From CAYWEP01 sp964608945 (GTDB taxonomy: Bacteria > Patescibacteriota > Microgenomatia > Levybacterales > UBA12049): DNA of 14,529 nt. The notes below the pieces were generated by a model, which had not been told where the DNA came from, ran no database searches, and saw only the letters and a program-made list of their open reading frames with translations. Below are positions 1-6,843 of this stretch, piece after piece. Made by a program: the position numbers and the translations under genes. The stretch is taken from NCBI GenBank assembly GCA_964608945.1, contig CAZSQB010000021.1:1-14529 (forward strand), in the 5' to 3' direction. Position 1 is the stretch's first letter. Every line of letters begins with the position of its first letter.

Positions 1-129
1 CGAAAGCGGATTCCCGCACTTCGGACAGACTTCCGGTTCAGTTGCCTTTTTCCCTGCATGTTCCTCTGTTTTATCCGCAACGTTCTTCACAATGTCTTTT
101 ATATCCTTATCATCTGTAGTATCTGCCAT
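1..129 (-). CDS. Zinc-ribbon protein, N-terminal fragment
   Basis: Partial gene entering from the left edge: ATG at 129-127, 43 codons visible, no stop inside the window. The translation is a hydrophilic charged stretch followed by CPKCGNPLS. The Cys-x2-Cys knuckle is the first half of a zinc ribbon; the second Cys pair would lie outside the window. There is no signal peptide, so it is probably cytoplasmic. It is divergent from the methyltransferase gene and has its own promoter (-35 TTGACT 167-162, -10 TAGTAT 143-138), which would start transcription at or next to the ATG. The function cannot be named from this fragment; zinc ribbons occur in many unrelated small proteins. Confidence 0.6.
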   Translation of the reverse strand, partial: MADTTDDKDIKDIVKNVADKTEEHAGKKATEPEVCPKCGNPLS

Positions 130-137
130 AGATACTA

Positions 138-167
138 ATACTAAATGTTTTGCCAATGATAAGTCAA
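138..167 (-). promoter_or_regulatory. Sigma70-type promoter for the zinc-ribbon gene, apparently leaderless
   Basis: On the minus strand TTGACT (167-162), 18-bp spacer, TAGTAT (143-138). Eight bases separate the -10 box from the ATG at 129, so the predicted mRNA 5' end is at or within a base or two of the start codon. No Shine-Dalgarno sequence can fit. Confidence 0.5.
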
Positions 168-187
168 GCCAGAAAGATACACACTAA

Positions 188-201
188 AAACCTATAGGTT
201 T
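188..201. promoter_or_regulatory. 14-bp perfect palindrome in the divergent intergenic region
   Basis: AAACCTATAGGTTT is fully self-complementary. It lies between two divergent promoters, about 20 bp upstream of the minus-strand -35 box. This arrangement suits a dimeric regulator operator. No T-tract follows, so it is not a terminator. The binding protein is unknown. Confidence 0.3.
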
Positions 202-303
202 CCTTTTCTCACAAAATTAGAGTTTAGATCAAATTTTGGAAAGGAAGCAGCTTTCTTGACCCCAATAATCATAGAATGATACATTTTCCTCGTAAAATAT
301 AGT

Positions 304-312
304 TGCTATAAT
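304..312 (+). promoter_or_regulatory. Extended -10 promoter of the methyltransferase gene
   Basis: TGCTATAAT (TG at 304-305, TATAAT 307-312), with no convincing -35 at the right distance. Eight bases separate the -10 box from the ATG at 321, predicting a leaderless transcript. The same TTGCTATAAT string precedes other genes in this window. Confidence 0.55.
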
Positions 313-320
313 CTATACAA

Positions 321-1907
321 ATGTTAAAACAACTCGTATCGATAAAAGAAGCAAGCGAATGGGCAAGTAGTCTATTAAATAGAGATATTACTCCTTCAAA
401 TATCTCTTATCTTATTCAATACGGAAAAATTAAAAAATATTTTGATCAAGGATTTCCCCAAATTGATCTGGATGATTTAAAGAGGTATTATGACTCATTT
501 AGAGGAAGACGTGAAGTCAAATGGAAAGAAAAATTAGGAAATGATATAAATTGGTCACTATCCTTTGACCATCTCAGAGAAAAAGATACAACAAAGCATG
601 TTCATAGATTGCACCCTTATAAAGGAAAATATATTCCACAACTTGTAGAGTATTTTCTTGGTTCACATATCGATGAATTCAAACGCCACGCATATTTCAA
701 AAAGGGAGATATAGTTTTGGATCCCTTCGTCGGATCCGGAACAACTCTAGTGCAAGCAAATGAGTTTGGAATGCACACGATCGGAATTGATATTTCAAGG
801 TTTAATTGTTTAATCTCGGAGGTAAAATTGATTGACTACGATCTTACTTCCTTAGCAAAGGAAATAATAAATATAAAAGACAAGATAAATTCTTTTGAGA
901 ATGACAAATCGATCCTCGGTTTTGAAGAAGAGTTGAGTAATAAGCTATATGACTTCAATAATGTTAACTTTCCCTCCCCTGCTTTCAAGTATAGGGTAAA
1001 TAGACAAGAAATAAATGAAGAGGAATACGGTAGTGAGAAAGAAAAAAAATTTCTCCAGATGTTTGAAAACCTAGTGAAAAAGTACGACATACATCTTGCT
1101 CAAAATAAGAAAACGACATTCTTAGATAAATGGTACACGGCAAATACGAGACTGGAAATAGACTATATATTTGGAGAGGTAAGAAAAATTAAAAATATTA
1201 ATAATAAAAAAATAATTGCAGTTACTTTGAGTCGTGCTATTCGATCTTGTAGGGCAACTACCCACTCTGATCTTGCGACATTAAAAACTCCCCAGCTAGC
1301 AACTTACTATTGCTATAAGCATAAAAAGGTTTGTAAGCCAATACTTTCAATTAAGAAGATGCTAACAAGATATCTTTACGATGCATTAGAAAGGGTTACT
1401 CTCTTCAATAAATTAAGAAGTAACGCCTATTATGCATTACTGTCTAATGATTCACGCACAGTTGATATATTTGAAGAAATTAAAAAGAGAAGTGAAGCAT
1501 TCTATAAAATAATTAAAAAGCAAAAGATAAAGGGTATTTTCACTTCTCCACCATATGTAGGCCAAATAGACTATCATGAGCAACATGCGTATGCCTATGA
1601 TTTAATGGGATTTGAGCGGAAGGACGAACTAGAAATTGGCCCGCTCTATAAAGGTCAAGGCGCTGCAGCAAGAAACTCATATATTGACGGGATAGTAGAT
1701 GTATTGTTAAACTGCAAAAAATTTCTTGTAGAGGACTATGATATTTTCTTTGTAGCAAATGATAAATATAACTTATATCCTGAAATTACCAAAAGAGCTG
1801 GCATGAAAATTATTAATCAGTATAAGCGACCAGTTTTGAACAGAACGGAGCGGGACAAAGCGCCCTATTCAGAAATTATTTTTCATTTCAAAGATAATTT
1901 ATCGTAA
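321..1907 (+). CDS. Type II DNA methyltransferase (amino-MTase) with N-terminal HTH
   Basis: Predicted modification enzyme of a restriction-modification pair, transferring methyl from SAM to an exocyclic amino group (N4-cytosine or N6-adenine). Residues about 7-58 look like a MerR/excisionase-like helix-turn-helix (IKEASEWA ... TPSNISYLIQYGKI ... IDLDDLKRYYD). HPYKGKYIPQLV (98-109) matches motif X, DPFVGSGTT (134-142) is the SAM-binding motif I, GIDIS (155-159) is motif II, and SPPY (409-412) is the catalytic motif IV. About 260 residues between motifs I and IV probably hold the target-recognition domain, giving an alpha-like motif order. Length 528 aa is plausible for the family. The ATG sits 8 nt after a -10 box with no room for an SD. 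The gene is visibly more A/T-rich than the genes to its right, suggesting transfer. It is followed 4 nt later by the endonuclease. Target base and sequence cannot be read from the protein. Confidence 0.88.
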   Translation: MLKQLVSIKEASEWASSLLNRDITPSNISYLIQYGKIKKYFDQGFPQIDLDDLKRYYDSFRGRREVKWKEKLGNDINWSLSFDHLREKDTTKHVHRLHPYKGKYIPQLVEYFLGSHIDEFKRHAYFKKGDIVLDPFVGSGTTLVQANEFGMHTIGIDISRFNCLISEVKLIDYDLTSLAKEIINIKDKINSFENDKSILGFEEELSNKLYDFNNVNFPSPAFKYRVNRQEINEEEYGSEKEKKFLQMFENLVKKYDIHLAQNKKTTFLDKWYTANTRLEIDYIFGEVRKIKNINNKKIIAVTLSRAIRSCRATTHSDLATLKTPQLATYYCYKHKKVCKPILSIKKMLTRYLYDALERVTLFNKLRSNAYYALLSNDSRTVDIFEEIKKRSEAFYKIIKKQKIKGIFTSPPYVGQIDYHEQHAYAYDLMGFERKDELEIGPLYKGQGAAARNSYIDGIVDVLLNCKKFLVEDYDIFFVANDKYNLYPEITKRAGMKIINQYKRPVLNRTERDKAPYSEIIFHFKDNLS

Positions 1908-1911
1908 CTCT

Positions 1912-2524
1912 ATGGCCTTGTCTCATAGCCAAAAGGAAAAAGTCACTGCACTACTGGAGAAAAAGATTCAGACTAAATTAAGAAAATACTTAAGAGAATC
2001 TACCTCTATGCCTTTCCTTTTACGCCTCATGCAAGATAGCGAAAAAGTGGCTTCTTACTCTTTTATTCATTCTCTTGCAACAAGTCTAGGAATGTCTATT
2101 TATGAAGAGGTTTCTAAAATAATAGCAGCTGACCATTCAGAAGAATGCTTTACGAAGTATGGCATGGGCGGCGTGCTGTCAAAGCAGCAAAAATCTGTCA
2201 TAGCAAGCATTGTAAGCGAGTTGAGAAATAATACAGGAAAAAAATCAGATATCAAAGAAGAAATAAAGAAAGTTTTGCAAGCGTCTGCAGCCAATGGAAA
2301 ATACCAAAAAGATGGAAATATTGTAGACTTCTATATGAAAAGAGATGATGAAGAATACTATTTTGAGATAAAAACTGTAAAACCGAATATTGATGTATTT
2401 AAAGAATCTAAAATAAAACTTCTTGAGTGGGTTGCACGTAAAAGGAAACCAATAAAAGTATTCCTGGCATTTCCATACAATCCTTACTTCCCGCTTCCAT
2501 ACTCGAGGTTTACTCAGCAAAACA
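1912..2524 (+). CDS. TdeIII-like type II restriction endonuclease, truncated by assembly gap
   Basis: 204 residues are visible from the ATG at 1912 to the N run; the C-terminus is missing. I recognise the TdeIII-type endonuclease family (RE_TdeIII): an N-terminal MPFLLRLM / YSFIHSLATSLG segment, then a PD-(D/E)xK-type core with D139 (NIVDFYM) and E152-I-K154 (YYFEIKTVKPN), then LLEWVARKRK and the family-like AFPYNPY...PY ending. D139, E152 and K154 would coordinate Mg2+ and cut DNA. The start follows the methyltransferase stop by 4 nt, so the pair is cotranscribed. TdeIII cuts GGNCC; whether this homologue shares that site is inference. The family is roughly 250 aa long, so about 40-50 residues are probably hidden in the gap. 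The reading frame continuing beyond the gap belongs to another protein. Confidence 0.8.
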
Positions 2525-2624
2525 NNNNNNNNNNNNNNNNNNNNNNNNNNNNNNNNNNNNNNNNNNNNNNNNNNNNNNNNNNNNNNNNNNNNNNNNNNNN
2601 NNNNNNNNNNNNNNNNNNNNNNNN
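2525..2624. other. Assembly gap (100 N)
   Basis: Exactly 100 unresolved bases, the conventional placeholder for a gap of unknown length. It hides the endonuclease 3' end and the promoter of the next gene. The reading frame stays open across it only by chance. Confidence 0.98.
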
Positions 2625-2631
2625 GATACTC

Positions 2632-3156
2632 ATGCGCAAGGTCCTGCCATTTTTACTCATCCCCTTTGTATTAGCGTTTCTTTCCTACTTCACACTTGCC
2701 GCGTTTGCGAGTCATAAAACAAGAAAAACATCAATAAAATCAGCCACAACAAAGCCTACACCAACACCGACTGAAAAACCAAAATTCCAAACAGACGTAT
2801 TGCTCTCTGATGAGCAGAGATATATTTTAGATGAGATAAATGGGTATCGGGCAAAAAATGGTTTGTACGCGGTGAAGCCAGACAAATACACCTGTGATTT
2901 TGCAAAAGTACGAGCTGCGGAAATAGCCACAAGCTTCAATCACGATGGATTTCGCAATAGAATCAACGATAAGACACTTCCCTACCCAAATTATAAGCTG
3001 GTTACCGAAAATCTTGCATTAACAAGTGATTATAAAAAAGTTGTGACGCTATGGGCTAATTCTTCAGGGCATGCTGAAAATATGCGCAAGGATACTCCAT
3101 ATGTTTGTGTTGAAAAGTACGGAAAGTATTACGCATACGAAGGCCTTCGACTCTGA
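2632..3156 (+). CDS. Secreted CAP-domain (SCP/PR-1-like) protein
   Basis: 174-aa protein taken from the ATG at 2632, just after the gap, because a canonical signal peptide begins there: basic MRK, a hydrophobic core at residues 4-24, and a likely cleavage site AFA-SHK near 27. A Thr/Pro/Lys-rich linker (about 30-52) leads to a CAP domain (about 60-174). The usual CAP cavity residues are in place: H104 (FNHDGF), E126 (TENLA) and H147 (SSGHAENM). C88 and C159 could form a disulfide. The domain is compact and ends at YAYEGLRL, near the expected end of the fold. CAP proteins are extracellular and bacterial ones have no single agreed role, so none is assigned. It lies next to a second CAP gene of different architecture. 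The gap immediately upstream means the true start could lie further 5'. Confidence 0.8.
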   Translation: MRKVLPFLLIPFVLAFLSYFTLAAFASHKTRKTSIKSATTKPTPTPTEKPKFQTDVLLSDEQRYILDEINGYRAKNGLYAVKPDKYTCDFAKVRAAEIATSFNHDGFRNRINDKTLPYPNYKLVTENLALTSDYKKVVTLWANSSGHAENMRKDTPYVCVEKYGKYYAYEGLRL

Positions 3157-3213
3157 GGGATGATCCTGAAGCCTCGAGAAAGCATAGTAGGTCATATCGT
3201 GGCACTCGTTTTA

Positions 3214-3242
3214 TTGCCAAGCGTAACACATTTTAGTAGCAT
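3214..3242 (+). promoter_or_regulatory. Promoter of the CAP/dockerin gene
   Basis: TTGCCA (3214-3219), 17-bp spacer, TAGCAT (3237-3242). The predicted start near 3249 would leave a short leader of about 15 nt containing GAGG (3249-3252), 11 nt before the ATG at 3264. Confidence 0.4.
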
Positions 3243-3263
3243 AGATTTGAGGATGCCTGTTAT

Positions 3264-4490
3264 ATGATCAGCAAGTTTTTTGGCAAGTCATTTCTTCGTG
3301 ATCTTCCCGGCTCTGTTTTTGTCTTTTCCTTCCTCGTTTTACTCTTTAGTATATTTATCGCAGTTACACAGGTGCAAAAGTCCCAAACTACCCAAAGCAG
3401 AGCCGATGTTACAGTAGCAGTCAAAAAATGCACTGTTTCCCAAAAAGAAATAAAAATGGATTCCGAAGAGAAAAAATTTATCGGTTTATTAAATAATTAT
3501 CGCAAGAAAAATAAGCTTAGTGCTGTGAAAGAAGATGCAACGCTTACGAAAGCTGCAGCGTGGATGAGTAATGATATGGCGACAAAAGATTACTTTGACC
3601 ATACAGATTCTTTAAGGAGGACTGCGCCTGAACGCTTAAGCGATTGCGGCCACAGTAACGATCCGGATGCCAAGGAAAACATTGCAAACTCCTACGAAAC
3701 AGCAGATGAGGTAATGAGAGCATGGCAAAAATCGAAGGATCATGACAAAGCAATGAAGAATGGAGACATAACAATCGTTGGCGTTGCACGACACTTTGAA
3801 GAATCTTCACAGTATGGTTGGTATTGGACGCTTGATATGGGTAGTGGAAAATCTGGTAAAAAACCAGACAAAAAAGCGAATGAACCGACCGCAAAGCCTG
3901 GTAAAAAAGACAAAGGCGGCAAACGAGATAAAAATGGAGGAAATCGCAAACCTACGGTGACACAAACGCCGACAGAAACGCCGGCACCGGAAGAAGATAC
4001 TTCTGGAACCTCCCTTAAGGTTTCGATAAAAGTACCTGGAATTACTGGGGGTAAAAACAATACTAACAAAGAAAAAGAGGCTGAGATATTTCTTTTTGAT
4101 CTTGAGAATAATCAAGTAGCAAATAACGTCGGAACCCTCATATTTAACGGGTCACAATACACAGGATCTATAGATCCGGGTTCTGAAGTTGCGACTGGGA
4201 CATATATCGTAAAAGTAAAGCTGAACAATACGCTTCGAAAAAATATTCAGCCTGAGTTTCAGAAAATAACAGCAGGCGAAGCCACGACGCTCCCTACGAT
4301 AACGCTATACCAAGGAGATTTTGACGGCAACAATAGAATTGACCTTGTGGATTTCAACATATTTATCGGGTGCTTGGATAAAGGAGAGTGTCCCGAAGAG
4401 ACACTCGTTGACCTCAATGAGGATGGAGAGATCAATACGCTCGATCATAGTATCCTCCTTGAGGCATTCTTCAACAACCAAGGATCCTAA
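3264..4490 (+). CDS. CAP-domain protein with C-terminal dockerin-like module
   Basis: 408 aa. Residues about 16-36 form one hydrophobic segment after a short basic N-terminus: an uncleaved anchor or a signal peptide. The CAP domain covers about 67-193, with H113 (DYFDHTDS), E138 (KENIAN), H160 (SKDHDKAM) and a YGWYWTLDMG strand. Residues 194-248 are a Lys/Gly- then Pro/Thr-rich linker. A beta-rich domain follows (about 249-348), then a dockerin/EF-hand-like tail: DFDGNNRIDLVDFN (352-365) and DLNEDGEINTLDHS (383-396), two Ca-binding loops with the dockerin spacing. This predicts an extracellular, surface-displayed protein whose tail binds Ca and may dock to a partner. No cohesin is seen here, so a cellulosome-type role is not implied. 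The start at 3264 has a weak GAGG upstream. Confidence 0.85.
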   Translation: MISKFFGKSFLRDLPGSVFVFSFLVLLFSIFIAVTQVQKSQTTQSRADVTVAVKKCTVSQKEIKMDSEEKKFIGLLNNYRKKNKLSAVKEDATLTKAAAWMSNDMATKDYFDHTDSLRRTAPERLSDCGHSNDPDAKENIANSYETADEVMRAWQKSKDHDKAMKNGDITIVGVARHFEESSQYGWYWTLDMGSGKSGKKPDKKANEPTAKPGKKDKGGKRDKNGGNRKPTVTQTPTETPAPEEDTSGTSLKVSIKVPGITGGKNNTNKEKEAEIFLFDLENNQVANNVGTLIFNGSQYTGSIDPGSEVATGTYIVKVKLNNTLRKNIQPEFQKITAGEATTLPTITLYQGDFDGNNRIDLVDFNIFIGCLDKGECPEETLVDLNEDGEINTLDHSILLEAFFNNQGS

Positions 4491-4517
4491 AGATTGGTTC
4501 ATCTTTTGACCTATAGT

Positions 4518-4546
4518 TTGATATATGAATCCATTTTTGCTATAAT
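4518..4546 (+). promoter_or_regulatory. Promoter of the NUMOD3-like gene, leaderless
   Basis: TTGATA (4518-4523), 17-bp spacer, TATAAT (4541-4546) preceded by TGC (extended -10). Eight bases separate it from the ATG at 4555. This is one of the best promoters in the window, and it leaves no space for a ribosome-binding site. Confidence 0.65.
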
Positions 4547-4554
4547 TTCGGACT

Positions 4555-5403
4555 ATGAGTGTAGAAAACGGAACTGGCCGCGAGGTCTTCGCCAAGCCTC
4601 TCATCGCGTTACCTCCTGGCGAGCCTAGAACTCCCCGCGGTTTAATCCAAGTAGCTTTTGCATCTGGTGCAGCAGAAGTGCCACTCCCAGTAGTAAGAAA
4701 CAAGCAAAGGAGAGCAGAAAAAATGAGAGAGTGGATGAGAGATAATGAGGAGATTTGGATGGCGGTACGGTACATTACAGATCCAAGCGCAACACTTGAG
4801 TCTCTTAGAATATATGCAAGACCAGATGCTGGGCACAGAAAAGGAATAGTGTCCAGACAGGCTGTTGAAGGAATTGTATTACGTGGATTACAGACTTTGT
4901 GGGAAAGATCCTCCGATAGCGTGAAAGCAAATTATCCACACGGCAATGTCATACGTTTAAAAACAAAATCTGAAGTTTTTAGTGCAAGGCGTGAGGCGTT
5001 GCGAGCAAACGGGCATAATGGGAAAAACGGCAAAGCTTTTGAAGAAGAGATTCCCGCAGAGTTTATTCAGCGTTTTGAGCAAAGATGTAACGGAGACCGT
5101 GAATCTGCTTTGGCACGCGCTAGGCTTAGTCAAACATTAACCGGTAGGACTCTTAGCGATGAACATAAAGAAAATGTGAGAAGAGCAAAGACTGGAAAGA
5201 AGCGAAAGCCTTGGACTGATGAAGCGCGTGCGAGAATGTCTGAAAAAAAGAAGGCCATAGCTCAGGCGAGAAGACAACTAAAGGAATCACAAGCAATAGA
5301 GCAAATCGTTGTACATGAGGTTATTTTTATCGACCAAGCAGGTACTGAAAGTCAAAAAAGCGCTGCCTCAAGTGATACGAGAGTTTCCCACGCCGCGGGT
5401 TAG
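4555..5403 (+). CDS. Putative DNA-binding protein with HTH-like segment and NUMOD3-like motifs
   Basis: 282-aa soluble, basic protein that I cannot assign to a named family. Residues about 66-117 contain a stretch resembling a sigma-region-4 helix-turn-helix (TDPSATLESLRIYA ... GIVSRQAVEGIVLRGLQTLW). Residues about 188-235 carry two motifs resembling NUMOD3, the small DNA-contacting repeat of homing endonucleases: LSQTLTGRTLSDEHKENVRR and AKTGKKRKPWTDEARARMSE. A helical Lys/Arg/Gln-rich segment and a polar tail follow. No GIY-YIG, HNH or LAGLIDADG nuclease motif is visible, so catalytic activity is not claimed. The start is fixed by a strong promoter 8 nt upstream (leaderless). The gene ends tail-to-tail with the next gene, their stop codons touching. 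A regulatory or nucleoid role is inference. Confidence 0.75.
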   Translation: MSVENGTGREVFAKPLIALPPGEPRTPRGLIQVAFASGAAEVPLPVVRNKQRRAEKMREWMRDNEEIWMAVRYITDPSATLESLRIYARPDAGHRKGIVSRQAVEGIVLRGLQTLWERSSDSVKANYPHGNVIRLKTKSEVFSARREALRANGHNGKNGKAFEEEIPAEFIQRFEQRCNGDRESALARARLSQTLTGRTLSDEHKENVRRAKTGKKRKPWTDEARARMSEKKKAIAQARRQLKESQAIEQIVVHEVIFIDQAGTESQKSAASSDTRVSHAAG

Positions 5404-5661
5404 CTATTTTCCTTTCCTCTTCCCCACCCTTTCTCTTATAATCGCACCAATGACAACTATAAAAAGGACAAATCCGCCGATGATATGTATTGTATGGCGC
5501 GAGATCCCAGAAGAGACAGTGCTTGGTTTTCCCTCGCTCTGATCGTCTTCTGATACATAGGAATGAGGATTTTCCCCGTGCGCGTATGCGGTTTGCAACG
5601 TCTGATAGCTGAAGAGGGACATGAGCGCAACAAAAAATAACAATGCAGGAAAAAAGCGCAT
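5404..5661 (-). CDS. Small secreted, C-terminally anchored protein
   Basis: 85 aa from the ATG at 5661-5659. An in-frame TTG at 5676 would add five residues and is also possible (see the promoter entry). N-terminal signal peptide (MRFFPALLFFVALMSLFSY...) with a likely AYA-HGENPH cleavage near residue 27. An acidic Ser-rich stalk (about 28-55) follows, then one membrane helix (HIIGGFVLFIVVIGAII, about 59-75) and a basic tail RERVGKRKGK. Topology: stalk outside, basic tail inside. The mature form would start with His (HGENPH), which in some periplasmic proteins binds copper; here that is only suggestive. The stop codon is directly adjacent to that of the convergent gene (TAG/CTA at 5401-5406). 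No known family recognised. Confidence 0.65.
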   Translation of the reverse strand: MRFFPALLFFVALMSLFSYQTLQTAYAHGENPHSYVSEDDQSEGKPSTVSSGISRHTIHIIGGFVLFIVVIGAIIRERVGKRKGK

Positions 5662-5682
5662 AATACCAGGGCTCAACAGGAA

Positions 5683-5691
5683 ATTATAGCA
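5683..5691 (-). promoter_or_regulatory. Extended -10 promoter of the small secreted protein gene
   Basis: Minus strand TGCTATAAT, with TATAAT at 5688-5683. The expected transcription start (about 5676) coincides with an in-frame TTG codon, 15 nt before the first ATG at 5661. The transcript is thus either leaderless from TTG or has a very short leader without an SD. Confidence 0.5.
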
Positions 5692-5712
5692 GTTTGAGGG
5701 ACAACTTGTTGA

Positions 5713-6819
5713 TTAGCTTGTAACCTTCTCCCAGGGAAATTCTTTTCTTCCGAAATGGCCGTATGTAGCTGTTGACAGGTAGATCGGACGTCTCAGGTCT
5801 AAGGCTTCAATAATTCCCTCAGCCGAAGTATCAAGCACGTTGTTTGCAAAGTCATGCAATGCCTTAAGACTTATTTTTTCAGATCCAAACGTCTCAATCT
5901 CCTGCATAAGCGGCTTTTTGGCACCGATAAAATATGCCAAACGTACTTCTACACGTTCCGCAAGACCGTGAGCCACAATATTTTTTGCAATAAACCGTGC
6001 TGCATATGCTCCTGACCTGTCCACTTTGGTTGGATCCTTTCCGCTAAAGCAGCCACCTCCTACTCTGGCAAATCCGCCATACGAATCAACGACAATTTTT
6101 CGACCAGTTAAACCAGAATCTGCAGCCGGTCCGCCTTTATGCCAGACACCAGTTCCGTTGACAATACAATCTTTTCTACTGATAGCAAAATCTCTTTTCA
6201 TAAGCACTGGTGAAATAACATGAGAGAAAAGGGAATCTTTTACTTCAGAAAGCGAGACGGTATCAGCATGTGGGACAGCGACGACCACACGAGTGACTCT
6301 CCATGGTTTACCGTTTTTGTAACTGAGCGTTACTTGTGTTTTTCCGTCTGGGCGCAGGAAAGGAAGAATTTTCTTCTCGCGTACATTATCAATTCGCATT
6401 GCAAGCTCGTGGGACAACATGATTGGGAGAGGCATATATTCTTTTGTGTCAGCGCAAGCAAAACCAAACATCATGCCCTGATCTCCTGCTCCTTTTTTGT
6501 TTACTCCACGGGCAATCTCACGCGATTGCTCGTGAATAAAAATCTCAATAGGGCTCTTATCAGAAAAATCATACTCCTTTCCTGTATAGCCGAGCTTCTT
6601 CACGAGCTTTCTTATGATGGTTTCATACTGAACTGAGCCTGAGAGGCTTAGCTCTCCGACGAGAATAAGTCTATTAAACGTTACCATTGCCTCCACAGCG
6701 ACGCGAGCAAAGGGGTCACATCGTATCGCTTCATCTACGATGGCGTCACTGATCTGGTCACAGATTTTGTCTGGATGTCCTGAGCAGACAGATTCTGAAG
6801 TAAAAATAAAATTTTTCAC
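5713..6819 (-). CDS. metK: S-adenosylmethionine synthetase (methionine adenosyltransferase)
   Basis: Makes SAM from methionine and ATP in the cytoplasm, releasing phosphate and diphosphate. 368 aa, slightly shorter than typical bacterial MetK (about 385). Diagnostic segments: GHPDKICDQISDAIVD (14-29, ATP and metal site), GAGDQGMMFGFA (110-121, active-site loop), SGLTGRKIVVDSYGG (235-249) and GGGCFSGKDPTKVDRSG (254-270, phosphate-binding loop). The segment before SGLTGRK reads NGTGVWHKGGPAAD rather than the common NPTGRFVIGGPxGD, a divergent but readable version. The start codon is GTG at 6819, chosen because MKNFIFTSES aligns with the family start and GGGAGG lies 6 nt upstream. This is the clearest SD in the window. 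Expression is probably controlled by the SAM-riboswitch-like leader immediately upstream. Confidence 0.97.
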   Translation of the reverse strand: MKNFIFTSESVCSGHPDKICDQISDAIVDEAIRCDPFARVAVEAMVTFNRLILVGELSLSGSVQYETIIRKLVKKLGYTGKEYDFSDKSPIEIFIHEQSREIARGVNKKGAGDQGMMFGFACADTKEYMPLPIMLSHELAMRIDNVREKKILPFLRPDGKTQVTLSYKNGKPWRVTRVVVAVPHADTVSLSEVKDSLFSHVISPVLMKRDFAISRKDCIVNGTGVWHKGGPAADSGLTGRKIVVDSYGGFARVGGGCFSGKDPTKVDRSGAYAARFIAKNIVAHGLAERVEVRLAYFIGAKKPLMQEIETFGSEKISLKALHDFANNVLDTSAEGIIEALDLRRPIYLSTATYGHFGRKEFPWEKVTS

Positions 6820-6843
6820 AAAAAACCTCCCAGATGCGGGAGG
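6820..6843 (-). terminator. metK switch hairpin: RBS sequestrator and/or intrinsic terminator
   Basis: Minus strand CCTCCC (6843-6838), loop GCATCT, GGGAGG (6831-6826), then six T directly before the GTG start. The 3' arm is also the metK Shine-Dalgarno. An identical GGGAGG lies in the aptamer 3' part (6885-6880) and could pair with CCTCCC instead. That gives two exclusive folds, consistent with OFF when SAM is bound. Confidence 0.7.

Noticed and set aside
256..285. Second promoter TTGACC-N18-TACATT upstream of the methyltransferase
   Set aside because: The -10 match is poor; the extended -10 at 304-312 explains the start better.
1912..3156. A single 414-codon protein fusing the endonuclease to a CAP domain
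   Set aside because: The frame is open only because it crosses 100 N. A signal peptide starts at 2632, and the two halves belong to unrelated families.
3544..4115. Overlapping minus-strand frames opposite the CAP/dockerin gene
   Set aside because: Antisense shadows of a Lys/Gly/Pro-rich linker, with no start signals or domains.
6220..6636. 138-codon plus-strand frame opposite metK
   Set aside because: It lies fully inside the highly conserved metK gene and has no recognisable domain.
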